Positions 1-9,894 are shown, numbered from the stretch's first letter. The stretch is DNA of 46,270 nucleotides from Paludibacteraceae bacterium (GCA_016302585.1 JAEDNI010000009.1:1-46270), one strand, 5' to 3'. Translations and numbers: made by a program. Notes: generated from the sequence alone by a model not told the origin.

Positions 1-38
1 AAATGCCATGGTGTGAAGCAAGGCAGCAAGCCAATCAA

Positions 39-110
39 GGCTAATGAGCCGTGTAGTGTTCCTACGGAACGGTTAGAGTTGCTATGCAACGTGTATTGTT
101 CCTGCGGAAC
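39..110. repeat. run of short palindromes with 20-bp spacing
   Basis: Three 13-bp palindromes with 5-bp arms and a 3-base centre lie exactly 20 bp apart: GTTCCTACGGAAC (58-70), GTTGCTATGCAAC (78-90) and GTTCCTGCGGAAC (98-110). A weaker one, GGCT-AATG-AGCC, precedes them at 39-50. The arms change in a compensating way in the middle copy (C to G paired with G to C), so the pairing is kept although the bases differ. They could be DNA operators on one helix face or a chain of RNA hairpins at the 3' end of a transcript. The pattern is seen directly; the role is unknown. Confidence 0.6.
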
Positions 111-117
111 GTGAAGA

Positions 118-146
118 AGCGACCTTTCGAGGCCGCTCTCTTTTTT
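118..146 (+). terminator. rho-independent terminator of an upstream unit
   Basis: A stem formed by GCGACCT (119-125) and AGGCCGC (130-136), with one A/C mismatch and a TTCG tetraloop (126-129), is followed by TCTCTTTTTT (137-146). This is a standard intrinsic terminator on the + strand. The gene it ends lies off the left edge or is the unassigned sequence at 1-117. Confidence 0.7.
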
Positions 147-244
147 GCAAAAATCTTAAAAATTGTGCGTTTTGTAAAGTCCATTTTGCAACACTCTCTT
201 AGAGTGAGGCTTAATAATCGTATACTTTTTAGTAAGATTTGCTA

Positions 245-275
245 TTGTGGGGTTGAAAAAAAAGCTGTAATTTTG
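245..275 (+). promoter_or_regulatory. Bacteroidota-type promoter of the giant surface protein gene
   Basis: TTG at 245-247, 20 bases, then TAATTTTG at 268-275, matching the phylum -33/-7 consensus TTTG-N19-21-TAnnTTTG. Transcription would start near 281-283, giving a leader of about 60 bases before the ATG at 340. The rest of the 1-339 stretch holds only the palindromes, the terminator and a small hairpin, CACTCT-CTT-AGAGTG (192-206). Confidence 0.7.
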
Positions 276-339
276 CACTTGATAAAAAATGGGCTCTTTT
301 GGACCCCTAAATCGTAAAAAATTTAATATAAATATTAAT

Positions 340-3300
340 ATGAGTAAATTTTTGCAACGAATTTTGGCCGTTCTGACAGTAGTGATGCTGCCGATGGCGA
401 TTTTGGCAGATGATTACCAGTTGCCGGACCCGAGTTTCGAGGACTGGTCAGGTGCTGCTTTTGACGGTAATATCCAGCCAAAGTACTGGCATGCTTCGAA
501 CGTTGAGCAGTCGCCGATGGGTATGTCGTTTAAGTTTAACTTCGCCATCCAAGGCGAGGGTCGCACCGGTAAGTACTGTATCGTGGCTCAAGACAAGGAG
601 ATCGGAGCGCTCGGAATTACGGAGACGAGTCCGGGTTACTACTCCTTAGGTTACGGATGGCAGTACGTGGAGGGTGTGAATGTCGGTTCGGCTACGGCCG
701 GTACGAAAGGCGGTTATGCCTTTACCCATCGTCCGGACTCTATCTCGATCTGGATCAAACGTACTGGTCCCAATGTGGACAAGGAGGATTTCCACGTGCT
801 GTATTACGCATGGACGGAGACCGCCAAGGGTTCTTCGTATAAGAACAAATCGAAATCTTGTACCTCGACGACCATAGAAGATGAAGAGTCGGATATCCGT
901 ATCTTGCTAAACGGTAACGAGTGTAAGACGGACAAGGCCGGTGGTCAGGTATGCGAAGGTTGGTGGCGCGAGCGTAAGACGTACGACCAATGGACGAACC
1001 TGCGTATTCCTATCTATTATATCAACGACAACACGCCGAAGAAATGTAACCTCATTCTCTCGGCTTCGAACTATCCTAACTTCCGTGCCAACGACGGTTT
1101 GTATGACGGTAACTCGCTGTACGTGGATGATGTGGAGTTGATCTATTCGTCGAAGATCCAGACCCTGAAGGTCGGTGGTAAGGAATGGAAGGGTTTTGAC
1201 CCGAACAGCACGGAGGTGCAGGTTTATTCCGTTCCGGAAGGTACGACGACAGTTCCGGCGGTAGAGGCTTACCGTGGTGCCGGTTCGTTAACCAACCCGC
1301 GCGGAACAACCAAAGACTTCCCGGGACGTAAGTTGACGGGTAGCGAGATCACTATCACCAACGGTACGGTAGGCGGTACGCCGACGACCATCGTGGTGAA
1401 GGCAGAGGACGGCTCGAGCACGATGACCTATAAGATCTTGTTCCAAGCCGCTAAGAGTAGCAACGCCAAGTTGGCGAATATCTACTGCACCTACACGAAT
1501 ATTAACAACGAGCAGGTGCGCGCAGCCGTATCGAACTTCAGCCCGAGCACCTATAACTACAAGGTGGAGTTACCGTACGGTTCGAAGGGCGTTCCGACGG
1601 TAGAGGCAGAGAAGCAAGAGGACGAGCAGACCATCGCGTACAGCCAGCCGGCTTCGTTGGCAGACAAAGCCACGATCACCGTGACGGCTGCGAACGGAAC
1701 ATCGAAGCAGGCGTATAACCTGACGTTCGAAATCGCTAAACTGGCCGATAACACGCTGAAGGATATTCAGGTGAACGGTAAGTCTATTCCGGGCTTCACG
1801 CCTTCGCAGGCTGTGTATAAAGTGTCGTTGCCGACGAGCACGACCACGATGCCGACCGTAACGCCTGTCTCTGCGTATGCAGACGGCGAGCAGACCATCG
1901 TTCACAAGGCTCCGCCTACCATCGACGGCGGTGCGTACACCCTGAGTGTCACCACGCCGGGTAACACCGTAGCAAAGGTTTATAAACTGAACTTCAAACT
2001 TGAGGCTTCCTCTTATAGCTACCTCAAGGACCTGAAAGTGGGCGATTATATCAAGAACTTCGAGCCGACGAACACCACCTACTACGTCCACCTGCCGCTG
2101 GGTACCACCGCCCTGCCGGATATCACTTGGACGGTCGGCGACGAGTATCAGAAAGTAGTGAAATCGGATCTGGGTGCCGGTGTGGTTGACGGAACGGTAC
2201 GTGTGACGGTTACGGCCGGCAACGGTGACCAGACGGTATATAAGATCGTCTTCTCGACGGAGAAATCCGAGCGCTCGACGCTGAAGGGTATTCAGATCGG
2301 TGGCGTAGACTTGGAGGGCTTCGATCCGGACGTGACGACCTATGCCTATGCGCTGCCTGTAGGAACGACCACGCTGCCGGAGATCACTCCGATCCCGGGC
2401 GATGAGTACCAGACGATCTCGGTGACTACTGCCGGTCTGAATGGTAAGACCCGTATCACGGTTACGGCCGGCAACGGAACGACGACGATCTATCAGATTG
2501 CCTTCTCCGTAGCTACGTTTAGCGATAACACGCTGCAGGGTATCTACCTGGACGGCGTGCTGATCGAGGGCTTCGAGGCAGAGAAAGAAGAGTATTATGT
2601 GAACCTGCCGCAAGGAACGACCGTTCGTCCGGCAGTAACGTATCAGTTGGTGAACGAGAACCTGCAGACGGCTTCTGTGCGTGACTTCAGTGGTCTGAAC
2701 GGCGATTATAAGATTACCGTTCGTCCGCAGAGTGGCGCCAGCAGAACCTATATCATCCATTTCTCGGTGGCTACCTCGAACAACACCGACCTGTTGATGA
2801 TTTACCTCAATGGGGTAGAGATCCCGGGCTTCCGTTCGGACTCGCTCAATTATATTGACTCGCTGCCGGAGGGTATCACCACCATTCCGACGGTGACCTT
2901 TAAGAAAGCCGAGGAGTCGCAGCGTGTACTGAGCGTGCTGGAGAATAAAGTACAACGCATCACGGTAACTGCCGAGTCGGGTGCGAAGAAGGAATATACG
3001 GTTCGTTTTATCCCGCGTGCTTCTGCGAATGCGTTCCTTAATATGATTTACCTGGACGGCGTTGTACTGCCGGGCTTCAAGAAAGAAGTGCTGGAGTACA
3101 GCTATCCGTTGACCGGCGAGACCTGTCCGGCTATCACGGTTGACAAGGCTCCGGGGCAGCAAGTCACCATCACCGCTCCGTTTGGTGCAGGCGACGCCAT
3201 CATCAAGGTGCTGCCGGAAGACGGAAGCGGAAACACCTATACGATTCATTTCGTAGCCAAAGCGACTTCGTCGGCTCAGTTGGCGAGCATCGCTATTGAC

Positions 3301-6300
3301 GACGTCAGCATCCCGGGCTTCCGTTCGGATTCAATGAACTACAAAGCGACGTACGAGAAAGTATTCCCGACCGTAACCTACACCAAGAAAGATGTATCTC
3401 AGACGGTTCAGATCCTCTGGAAAGACAGCGTAGCATGGTTGCATGTAGCTGATACGCTGGGTAATAAGGCTGCGTATAGCGTAGAATTCTCTCGTATCTA
3501 TTCGGGAGACAACACCTTAGTGGCTATCTATGCGAATGGCACGATGATTGAAGGATTCAATCCGGCTACGTTGAACTACAGCTATGAGTTGAATGCCGGT
3601 AGCGCTTATCCGGAGATCACCTATGAGGCCAAAGAGGAGGCACAGGTGGTATTCTTCGGTCAGTTAGCTGCCGGTAAATGGGGTATTACGGTAACGGCAG
3701 AGGACGGTACTATTGCTAATTATACGGTTCAGTATAACTTGGCTAAGTATGCCGATGCGACCTTAAAGAACATGTCTGTGGTAGGCAAAACTTTGAATCT
3801 TCCTTTCGATTCGAATACCTTCTCTTATAATGTGAATATCGATGAAGGTGAAGCGCTGCCGCAGATTCTCGTAGAGACTCGCGAAGGTCAGACGGTTTAT
3901 ATCAACAATGTTGATGCTGACCATCAGGAGGTAACCGTATTCGCTGAGAGCGGTGCGACAAACACCTATAATATCGCGTACACGCGCAACGTAAGTAATA
4001 ATGCGCTGTTGGCGGATATCTTGATTGATGGCGTTAGTCTGGCCGGTTTCGATTCCGGAGTATTTAACTATGTAGACTCGCTGGATAGAAAAGATGAGTC
4101 GGGTAAACTGACGTCGGTTGTACCGAATGTATTCCCGATCGGTAAACTTTCAAACCAGACCATCACGACATACTTCTGCAAGCCGAATGGTACGACTAAG
4201 ATTCATGTAGAGGCACAGGACGGTAGTACGACGCAGGATTACTTCATCTATTTCCCGGTTCGTCAGTCGAATAACAACTTCTTAGGCGACCTCTACCTCG
4301 ATTCCGAGGAAGCAGATCTTACATTCAAGAAGACGACCACAGACTATACGGTGATTCTTCCGTACACGATGGCAGAGTGCCCGAAGGTAATATATGAGAA
4401 AGACGAGACGGAGCAACGTATTGACTTCATCTCTCGTCCGATAGGCGATACGACGAAAGTGATCGTAGTTGCCGAGAACGGTGAGTCTCGTACGTACAAT
4501 ATCCTCTTCAAACGCGAGGTACTGAATACCAAGAACTTGCTGGCAAGTATCTATATTCCGGAGATTGATAAGAATCTCAGTCTGAAAAATAAAGACCAAC
4601 GTTCGTTCGATGTAACGCTGCCTTACGGTGCGCGCACCTTAACGGTAGAATACGAGAAGTCCTATGACGAGCAGACGGTATTTATTGAGCCGGGTGGTGT
4701 GAATGCGCCGACGATTATTACCGTCAAGGCTAACAATGACACAGTTGCAGATGAGGTTTACCGTATTATCCCATCCCTTGCTACCCAAAATCCTGCTGTG
4801 CTCAATAGTATTAAGGTGGACGGAGTGGATGTGCCGGGCTTTGATCCGAATCGCTATACGTATATTGTCAACAGATCGACGAAAGCTTATCCGAAGGTTT
4901 CTGCCACCAAGAACAGCGGTGTGGAAACAGAACCGGAGTCATCCATGTATAAATGGGAATGTACCGTTTCAAAAGATGGTTTTGTGAACAAATATACTAT
5001 TTTCTTCCATTATGTGAATGACATTATTCCGAATAGCGATTTCACGCAGTGGGGAACGGCTGTATATAATAATGGAGCAAAACCGACAGGCTGGCAAGTT
5101 CCTGCCGATTTCTTCAAGGAAGTGTGCGTAATGAGTTGTGCCAAAACTGGTTCAGAAGTGGTGAAGACGTCTTCTTCCGTAGTCGGTTTGGAGACTACTT
5201 ACTGGTCTGCTGCCGGAGGTGCTTTGCCTGCTATTATTACATTAGGAAAATTATCCGGTACTATGGCAGTCGCGAATAAGACCCATTATGAATTCTACGA
5301 CTATATTGATTTTATGAATACACCGGATGAGATTACGGTGAATTATAAACATCAATCACATGCGGATAATGGAGCTTTCTTTGCTTACCGATTTAAAGAT
5401 GCCAATAACACAGAGTATAGTTTTGACTTTACCGATAACTCAACCAGCTCAAGCTACAAGACTAAAACACAGACCCTTACCTTAGATGGTAAACCGATAG
5501 TTGGAATGAATATTGCGGTCGATGCTACCAATAAAAGTGAAGGTGCAAGCTCTGGTGCCAAATTATATGTAGATTGGTTTAGATTGTCCTATAATTCCAC
5601 ACCTAAAACCGCTACAGTTAATGGTCTGAACGCCCCGCTGTCTGGCAAGGTGTTTACGGCTACGCTGACAGATCCGGAAGAAATTAATCTGCCATCCTAT
5701 GAGTTTAACGGAGAAGTATCTGATCAGGCGCAATTGCTTACGTGGGCAGCTCCTGTCAAAGAGGGAGATTATAGTGTTCGTCGTGCTACTATCCGTAACT
5801 TCGCGGAGGATGGTACCTATACGGATGGTTATAGCCTTGAGGTCAAACGTCCTCTGGATACGAAGAACCAGTTGAAGGACCTCTTGGTTGATGGATTGAC
5901 GATTACCGGTTTTGATCCGGCAACGACTTCTTACACGGTTCATATGCCGGCTACTCGTCGTCACATGCAAGACCTCATTCCGGTTCCTGCTTCTTCGTTG
6001 CAGACCGTTGCTACCTCTTTCGCCGACTCCACGATGACTATCACCGTTACGCCGGAGAAGGGTGAGCCGACGGTTTACAAAGTTAAGTTTGTAACCGACC
6101 TGAGCGATGATACCACGCTGAAGAACCTTACGGCTGAGGGTGTGGCTTATGATAAGGACGTTCACTCCTATGATATCACAGCTACCAACTGGCCGCTTAT
6201 CTCGTATGAGAAGAACTCCGACAAACAAGTGGTAGAACTCATTAACGGCGTGATCACGGTAACGGCTGAGAACGGTGCTACGGGTACGTATACGATTAAT

Positions 6301-9300
6301 CGTCTTGACCCGACAGAGACCACGAATGCTGTCATCTCTGAGTTTGAGAAGGGAACCAACGTCATTTCCGATTTCGGAGGTAATAATACTGAGAGAAACG
6401 AAGAAAAACCCGACGAGGTGATCAAGTTCAAACGTGCCTACGCTGCCGACTCTGTAGTCTTCGTACAGACTCCGGATTCGATGGAGTGGCTGGTTTACGG
6501 TTCGGTAAACAATCGCTATATCTGGCGTTACCCGACGGAGTTGTCCAATAACGCTTATTTGGCGAATATCACCCAAGATGGTGTTGACCTCGCAGACTTT
6601 GTAAAGACCAACTTCGAGTATGACATCACTTCGGATAGTACGACTGTGCTGGCTTCCTTCGTAGCGGATGAAGGCCAGACCCTTGTTACTTCGATTCGAG
6701 AGATTGAGGGTGGTGTAGAGTACACCGCAGAGGTAACCGCAGAAAACGGCTTCGACAAAAATACCTATAAGATTACTGTGAAACGTCCGATGAGCAATAT
6801 CGCTACTTTGGATAGTATCCTCTTGGATGACGTGATGGTAGAGGGCTTTGCTCCGACCACGATGGTATATGATGTAACCTTACCTGTTCCGGCTGTTAAG
6901 ACAGCTGAGCCGAAGATGCCGAATATCACCTACGCAGTAGGTCATCCTGGTCAGAAAGTGACGGTTGAGCAGTTAGGAACCTTGAACGGCGATCAAACGA
7001 TTCTGGCCGTTGAGAGCGAAGATGGTTCTATAACCGAGCGCTACTATCTGACGATTGCTTCGCAGAAGAGCTCTTGTGCGGACCTGACGGGTATCACTGT
7101 GAACGGCGAGCCTGTTGACCACTTCGAGCCGGGACGTCACTTCTATTCCACTTCGCTCAATACGGAAGATATCGTGATTGATTATACGGCGGATGATCGT
7201 TTCTTGAGAGTTGAGCACATCGTGGATACCGTTATTCCGCATCATGAGCTCAAGTACACCTTGCATGTAGTGGCAGAAGACGGCTCGACATCGGATTACA
7301 TGATTGAGATTTATATTGAGAACCAGTCGAACGATGCGAAGTTGGCGAATATTACGTTGGATGGAAAGAACTTTGAGGACTTCGAGCGTGCGCTGAATGA
7401 AGACCTCGCGTTTGACCCAGCTAACAATAACTATATCATCAACCTGCCGTCCGGCACCACGATCGTTCCGGAGGTAAGTGCACAGTTGAAGATAGATGGT
7501 CAGACCGTAGAGATTATCCATAAAGTAAATCCGGAGACCAACTTCACAGACTCAATCTTGCTCGAGGTAACAGCCGTAGATGGAGTAGAGAAGAACACTT
7601 ATACGCTGAAGTTCCTTGTTCCGCTGTCCCAGAATGCGGACCTGAGTATGATCTTCCTCGATGGTGATTCACTTAAGAACTTTGATCCGACCTATTACTT
7701 CTATCAGGTGGAACTGCCTGTCGGCGTTCATACCATGCCGGAAGTAGCAGTTCAGAAGGGTGAGGCCGGTCAGACGATAAAGGACATCGTAATCGACCAA
7801 GACAAGCTGCAGGCTACCATCAAGGTGCTGGCGGAGGATAAGACCGTTCGCGAGAACACCTATGTAGTAGTATTCCATCTGACGCAATCCGAAGAGGATA
7901 AACTCGATATGATTTACGAGGACGGTCAGCCGTTGAGCGGCTTTGATGAGAATACGATGTATTACACGCTGTCGCTGCCGGTAGGTACAAGCAACTTCCC
8001 GGATCTGGGCTGGTTGGAGAAAGACGACTACCAGACCATCACGATGGATACGGTAGAGGCTACGCTCAATACCCTCATCCGTCAAATCATCGTTACCTCT
8101 GAGAGCGGTAAGAAGAATACCTACACCGTATCGTACACCATCGAGAAATCGGATGTGGATACCCTGCAGATGCTCTTCATCGACCATAAGCCGTTGGCTA
8201 ATTTCGAAGGAAAGACCGTCGTTTATCTGGATACCCTCTCTGCCGCATATGCAGCCGAGTTGGCGGGCCAGCTGCCGATCGTAGAATATACCGTTGGCGA
8301 TGAGTATCAGACGGTACTCGTATCGCAAGTGCCGGAGGATGAGTTGAGCGGGAAATCGCTGGGTTACAAATCCATCATCACCGTTACGGCTGCTACCGGT
8401 AAGACACGTATCTATACGATTCACTACCCGGTTGAGCTCTCGAATGATGCGACGCTGAACATGATCAACGTATCGGCTAAGCCGTTGGCTAACTACGATT
8501 CAGAGCGCTTTAACTATCGTCTTGAGATTGCCAAAGAGGCTTCTGTTCCGGTGGTAACTGTCATCAAGAAAGAGGAAGCGCAGACCTATGAGATTCGTGC
8601 CCTGGGTGATACGGTTCAGATCGTTGTTTGGGCTGAGTCCAAGAAAGACAGCGCTATCTATACGCTGACCTTCGAGCGTCTGAAATCGGCGAACACCATG
8701 CTGCGTGATATCATCCTGACGGATATCAACACCGGTGAGCGTCTGCCGTCGTCTGAGTTCCCGTATCGTCCGGAGGTTTACAGCTATATCGTCAACGTTC
8801 CGTACGACTCGAAGAAAGAACTCATCTCGCTCATCCCGTCCATTGAGCCGGAGTTCTACGAGGAGGAGCAGACAGCCGATACTATGGTTCACTACCTGCC
8901 GGACGGCGATATCCAAATCGATATCACGGTAACAGCTGCGAACGAAGAAGACCAGGCAATCTATTCGATCATCTTCCACTTCGTGAAACCGGCTGATGCT
9001 ACCTTGGCTTCGTTGACTATCAAGGGCGAAGAGCTCATTGACTTCCATCCGACCAAGACCGAGTATGTCTATGCACACCCGTACGGTACCGATCCGGCAG
9101 ATTACTTCACGATTGATGAAGTGAAGTACGTGCTGAGTGACTCGCTGGCTGTAGATACGATGTATATGGATGAGTCCGGCGTGATCAATATCGTCGTTGT
9201 AGCGCAAGACGGTCGTACGAGTATCACCTATCTCATCTCTCAGATTACAGCGGAGGATGGCGATAACGCCCTCGCATGGATCACCATTGACGGCGATACC

Positions 9301-9831
9301 ATCCCGGGCTTCGATCCGGAAGTGCTCTTCTATACCTACTACGTCTTTGAATCCGACATGCCGTCGCTCAACGCTGAGCCGCGTTCGGAGAATGCCGATG
9401 TGGATAAGGGCCGTGTAACAGCAGGTGATACCACTACCATTATCTGTACCGCAGCCGATGGCTCGGAGCGCTACTATTACGTTTACTTTGCGATTACGAC
9501 CGTCAACCCGGGTGATGAGGCTACGAGCGGCGATGTACTGATCAAGCGTGTACCGGGTGCTATGCAGCTGGCTGCTTATACGGTTCGTCAAGGTGTTTCC
9601 ATCGCCCTGTACGATCAATACGGACACCTGCTCTACAACGAGCGTGTGCCGGTAGCTAACCCGAACGACACCGAGATCGTAGAAGACTCTGACAAGAAGG
9701 AATTCCTCAATGATGTGGATGGCTTCAACTCGGGTCTGATCATCGACGTACTGCCCGGACAGCCGTATTTCTACTGCTTCTATTACAATGGCAAAATGAA
9801 ACTTGCTTCCGGCAAAATTATGTGCTACTAA
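340..9831 (+). CDS. giant secreted protein: two PCMD-like domains and about 30 cadherin-like repeats
   Basis: This 3163-residue protein opens with a signal peptide (hydrophobic run ending ILA-DD near residue 23). Residues about 25-268 resemble the PCMD domain (putative carbohydrate metabolism domain), from PSFEDW to DDVEL. About 15 repeats of roughly 80 residues follow, each with the pattern L..I.VDG..I.GF.P....Y...LP.GTT..P.VT, then Q.V, then ITVTAEDG....Y.I.F; this resembles the Pfam cadherin-like beta-sandwich family PF12733. A second PCMD-like domain lies at residues about 1560-1750, then about 15 more repeats, then a C-terminal domain from about residue 3060 that could be a type IX secretion signal. 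The ATG at 340 was chosen over 289 because it puts the signal peptide at the N-terminus and 289 is probably at or within a few bases of the transcription start. Likely a cell-surface or secreted fibre-like adhesin or glycan-binding protein; the ligand is unknown. Confidence 0.85.
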   Translation: MSKFLQRILAVLTVVMLPMAILADDYQLPDPSFEDWSGAAFDGNIQPKYWHASNVEQSPMGMSFKFNFAIQGEGRTGKYCIVAQDKEIGALGITETSPGYYSLGYGWQYVEGVNVGSATAGTKGGYAFTHRPDSISIWIKRTGPNVDKEDFHVLYYAWTETAKGSSYKNKSKSCTSTTIEDEESDIRILLNGNECKTDKAGGQVCEGWWRERKTYDQWTNLRIPIYYINDNTPKKCNLILSASNYPNFRANDGLYDGNSLYVDDVELIYSSKIQTLKVGGKEWKGFDPNSTEVQVYSVPEGTTTVPAVEAYRGAGSLTNPRGTTKDFPGRKLTGSEITITNGTVGGTPTTIVVKAEDGSSTMTYKILFQAAKSSNAKLANIYCTYTNINNEQVRAAVSNFSPSTYNYKVELPYGSKGVPTVEAEKQEDEQTIAYSQPASLADKATITVTAANGTSKQAYNLTFEIAKLADNTLKDIQVNGKSIPGFTPSQAVYKVSLPTSTTTMPTVTPVSAYADGEQTIVHKAPPTIDGGAYTLSVTTPGNTVAKVYKLNFKLEASSYSYLKDLKVGDYIKNFEPTNTTYYVHLPLGTTALPDITWTVGDEYQKVVKSDLGAGVVDGTVRVTVTAGNGDQTVYKIVFSTEKSERSTLKGIQIGGVDLEGFDPDVTTYAYALPVGTTTLPEITPIPGDEYQTISVTTAGLNGKTRITVTAGNGTTTIYQIAFSVATFSDNTLQGIYLDGVLIEGFEAEKEEYYVNLPQGTTVRPAVTYQLVNENLQTASVRDFSGLNGDYKITVRPQSGASRTYIIHFSVATSNNTDLLMIYLNGVEIPGFRSDSLNYIDSLPEGITTIPTVTFKKAEESQRVLSVLENKVQRITVTAESGAKKEYTVRFIPRASANAFLNMIYLDGVVLPGFKKEVLEYSYPLTGETCPAITVDKAPGQQVTITAPFGAGDAIIKVLPEDGSGNTYTIHFVAKATSSAQLASIAIDDVSIPGFRSDSMNYKATYEKVFPTVTYTKKDVSQTVQILWKDSVAWLHVADTLGNKAAYSVEFSRIYSGDNTLVAIYANGTMIEGFNPATLNYSYELNAGSAYPEITYEAKEEAQVVFFGQLAAGKWGITVTAEDGTIANYTVQYNLAKYADATLKNMSVVGKTLNLPFDSNTFSYNVNIDEGEALPQILVETREGQTVYINNVDADHQEVTVFAESGATNTYNIAYTRNVSNNALLADILIDGVSLAGFDSGVFNYVDSLDRKDESGKLTSVVPNVFPIGKLSNQTITTYFCKPNGTTKIHVEAQDGSTTQDYFIYFPVRQSNNNFLGDLYLDSEEADLTFKKTTTDYTVILPYTMAECPKVIYEKDETEQRIDFISRPIGDTTKVIVVAENGESRTYNILFKREVLNTKNLLASIYIPEIDKNLSLKNKDQRSFDVTLPYGARTLTVEYEKSYDEQTVFIEPGGVNAPTIITVKANNDTVADEVYRIIPSLATQNPAVLNSIKVDGVDVPGFDPNRYTYIVNRSTKAYPKVSATKNSGVETEPESSMYKWECTVSKDGFVNKYTIFFHYVNDIIPNSDFTQWGTAVYNNGAKPTGWQVPADFFKEVCVMSCAKTGSEVVKTSSSVVGLETTYWSAAGGALPAIITLGKLSGTMAVANKTHYEFYDYIDFMNTPDEITVNYKHQSHADNGAFFAYRFKDANNTEYSFDFTDNSTSSSYKTKTQTLTLDGKPIVGMNIAVDATNKSEGASSGAKLYVDWFRLSYNSTPKTATVNGLNAPLSGKVFTATLTDPEEINLPSYEFNGEVSDQAQLLTWAAPVKEGDYSVRRATIRNFAEDGTYTDGYSLEVKRPLDTKNQLKDLLVDGLTITGFDPATTSYTVHMPATRRHMQDLIPVPASSLQTVATSFADSTMTITVTPEKGEPTVYKVKFVTDLSDDTTLKNLTAEGVAYDKDVHSYDITATNWPLISYEKNSDKQVVELINGVITVTAENGATGTYTINRLDPTETTNAVISEFEKGTNVISDFGGNNTERNEEKPDEVIKFKRAYAADSVVFVQTPDSMEWLVYGSVNNRYIWRYPTELSNNAYLANITQDGVDLADFVKTNFEYDITSDSTTVLASFVADEGQTLVTSIREIEGGVEYTAEVTAENGFDKNTYKITVKRPMSNIATLDSILLDDVMVEGFAPTTMVYDVTLPVPAVKTAEPKMPNITYAVGHPGQKVTVEQLGTLNGDQTILAVESEDGSITERYYLTIASQKSSCADLTGITVNGEPVDHFEPGRHFYSTSLNTEDIVIDYTADDRFLRVEHIVDTVIPHHELKYTLHVVAEDGSTSDYMIEIYIENQSNDAKLANITLDGKNFEDFERALNEDLAFDPANNNYIINLPSGTTIVPEVSAQLKIDGQTVEIIHKVNPETNFTDSILLEVTAVDGVEKNTYTLKFLVPLSQNADLSMIFLDGDSLKNFDPTYYFYQVELPVGVHTMPEVAVQKGEAGQTIKDIVIDQDKLQATIKVLAEDKTVRENTYVVVFHLTQSEEDKLDMIYEDGQPLSGFDENTMYYTLSLPVGTSNFPDLGWLEKDDYQTITMDTVEATLNTLIRQIIVTSESGKKNTYTVSYTIEKSDVDTLQMLFIDHKPLANFEGKTVVYLDTLSAAYAAELAGQLPIVEYTVGDEYQTVLVSQVPEDELSGKSLGYKSIITVTAATGKTRIYTIHYPVELSNDATLNMINVSAKPLANYDSERFNYRLEIAKEASVPVVTVIKKEEAQTYEIRALGDTVQIVVWAESKKDSAIYTLTFERLKSANTMLRDIILTDINTGERLPSSEFPYRPEVYSYIVNVPYDSKKELISLIPSIEPEFYEEEQTADTMVHYLPDGDIQIDITVTAANEEDQAIYSIIFHFVKPADATLASLTIKGEELIDFHPTKTEYVYAHPYGTDPADYFTIDEVKYVLSDSLAVDTMYMDESGVINIVVVAQDGRTSITYLISQITAEDGDNALAWITIDGDTIPGFDPEVLFYTYYVFESDMPSLNAEPRSENADVDKGRVTAGDTTTIICTAADGSERYYYVYFAITTVNPGDEATSGDVLIKRVPGAMQLAAYTVRQGVSIALYDQYGHLLYNERVPVANPNDTEIVEDSDKKEFLNDVDGFNSGLIIDVLPGQPYFYCFYYNGKMKLASGKIMCY
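1150..9516 (+). repeat. tandem cadherin-like repeats within the giant protein gene
   Basis: I count about 30 repeat units of roughly 240 bp, interrupted by the second PCMD-like domain near 5020-5590. Clear unit starts are the L..I.VDG..I.GF motifs, for example IQVNGKSIPGF, IYLDGVLIEGF, IYLDGVVLPGF, IKVDGVDVPGF, IFLDGDSLKNF and ITIDGDTIPGF. Some pairs are still close in DNA: a 20-base identity is shared by 2821-2840 and 3310-3329, and GTTACGGCCGGCAACGG recurs in two adjacent units near 2210 and 2461. Units just before the second PCMD-like domain and the one near 6310-6530 are diverged, so the exact count is uncertain by two or three. Confidence 0.8.
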
Positions 9832-9860
9832 TTAAAAATAGTATATAATTTCAAAAAAAG

Positions 9861-9894
9861 TCTCACATGCTCTTGCGTATGTGGGATTTTTTTT
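9861..9894 (+). terminator. terminator of the giant protein gene
   Basis: TCTCACAT (9861-9868) pairs with ATGTGGGA (9879-9886), with one G-T wobble, and is followed by eight T residues (9887-9894). An A-run at 9853-9859 on the other side could make it work in both directions, but no gene reads into it from the right. Confidence 0.85.

Noticed and set aside
58..110. Small CRISPR-like array
   Set aside because: The units are 13 bp with 7-bp gaps, far shorter than CRISPR repeats and spacers, and no cas gene is present.
1..114. Open frame from base 1 to a TGA at 112-114, possibly the end of an upstream gene
   Set aside because: Only 37 codons are visible, with no recognisable motif, and the palindromes run through it. 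It cannot be supported without the sequence to the left.
84..317. 77-codon open frame before the giant gene
   Set aside because: It runs through the terminator and the promoter, has no homology signal, and starts before the predicted transcription start.
1570..3249. 559-codon open frame antisense to the giant gene, with similar ones at 5563-6576, 7669-8424 and 8500-9627
   Set aside because: These arise from the codon pattern of the repeats: translations are rich in Arg, Val and Ile with no domain, and the + strand frame has a signal peptide and family motifs.
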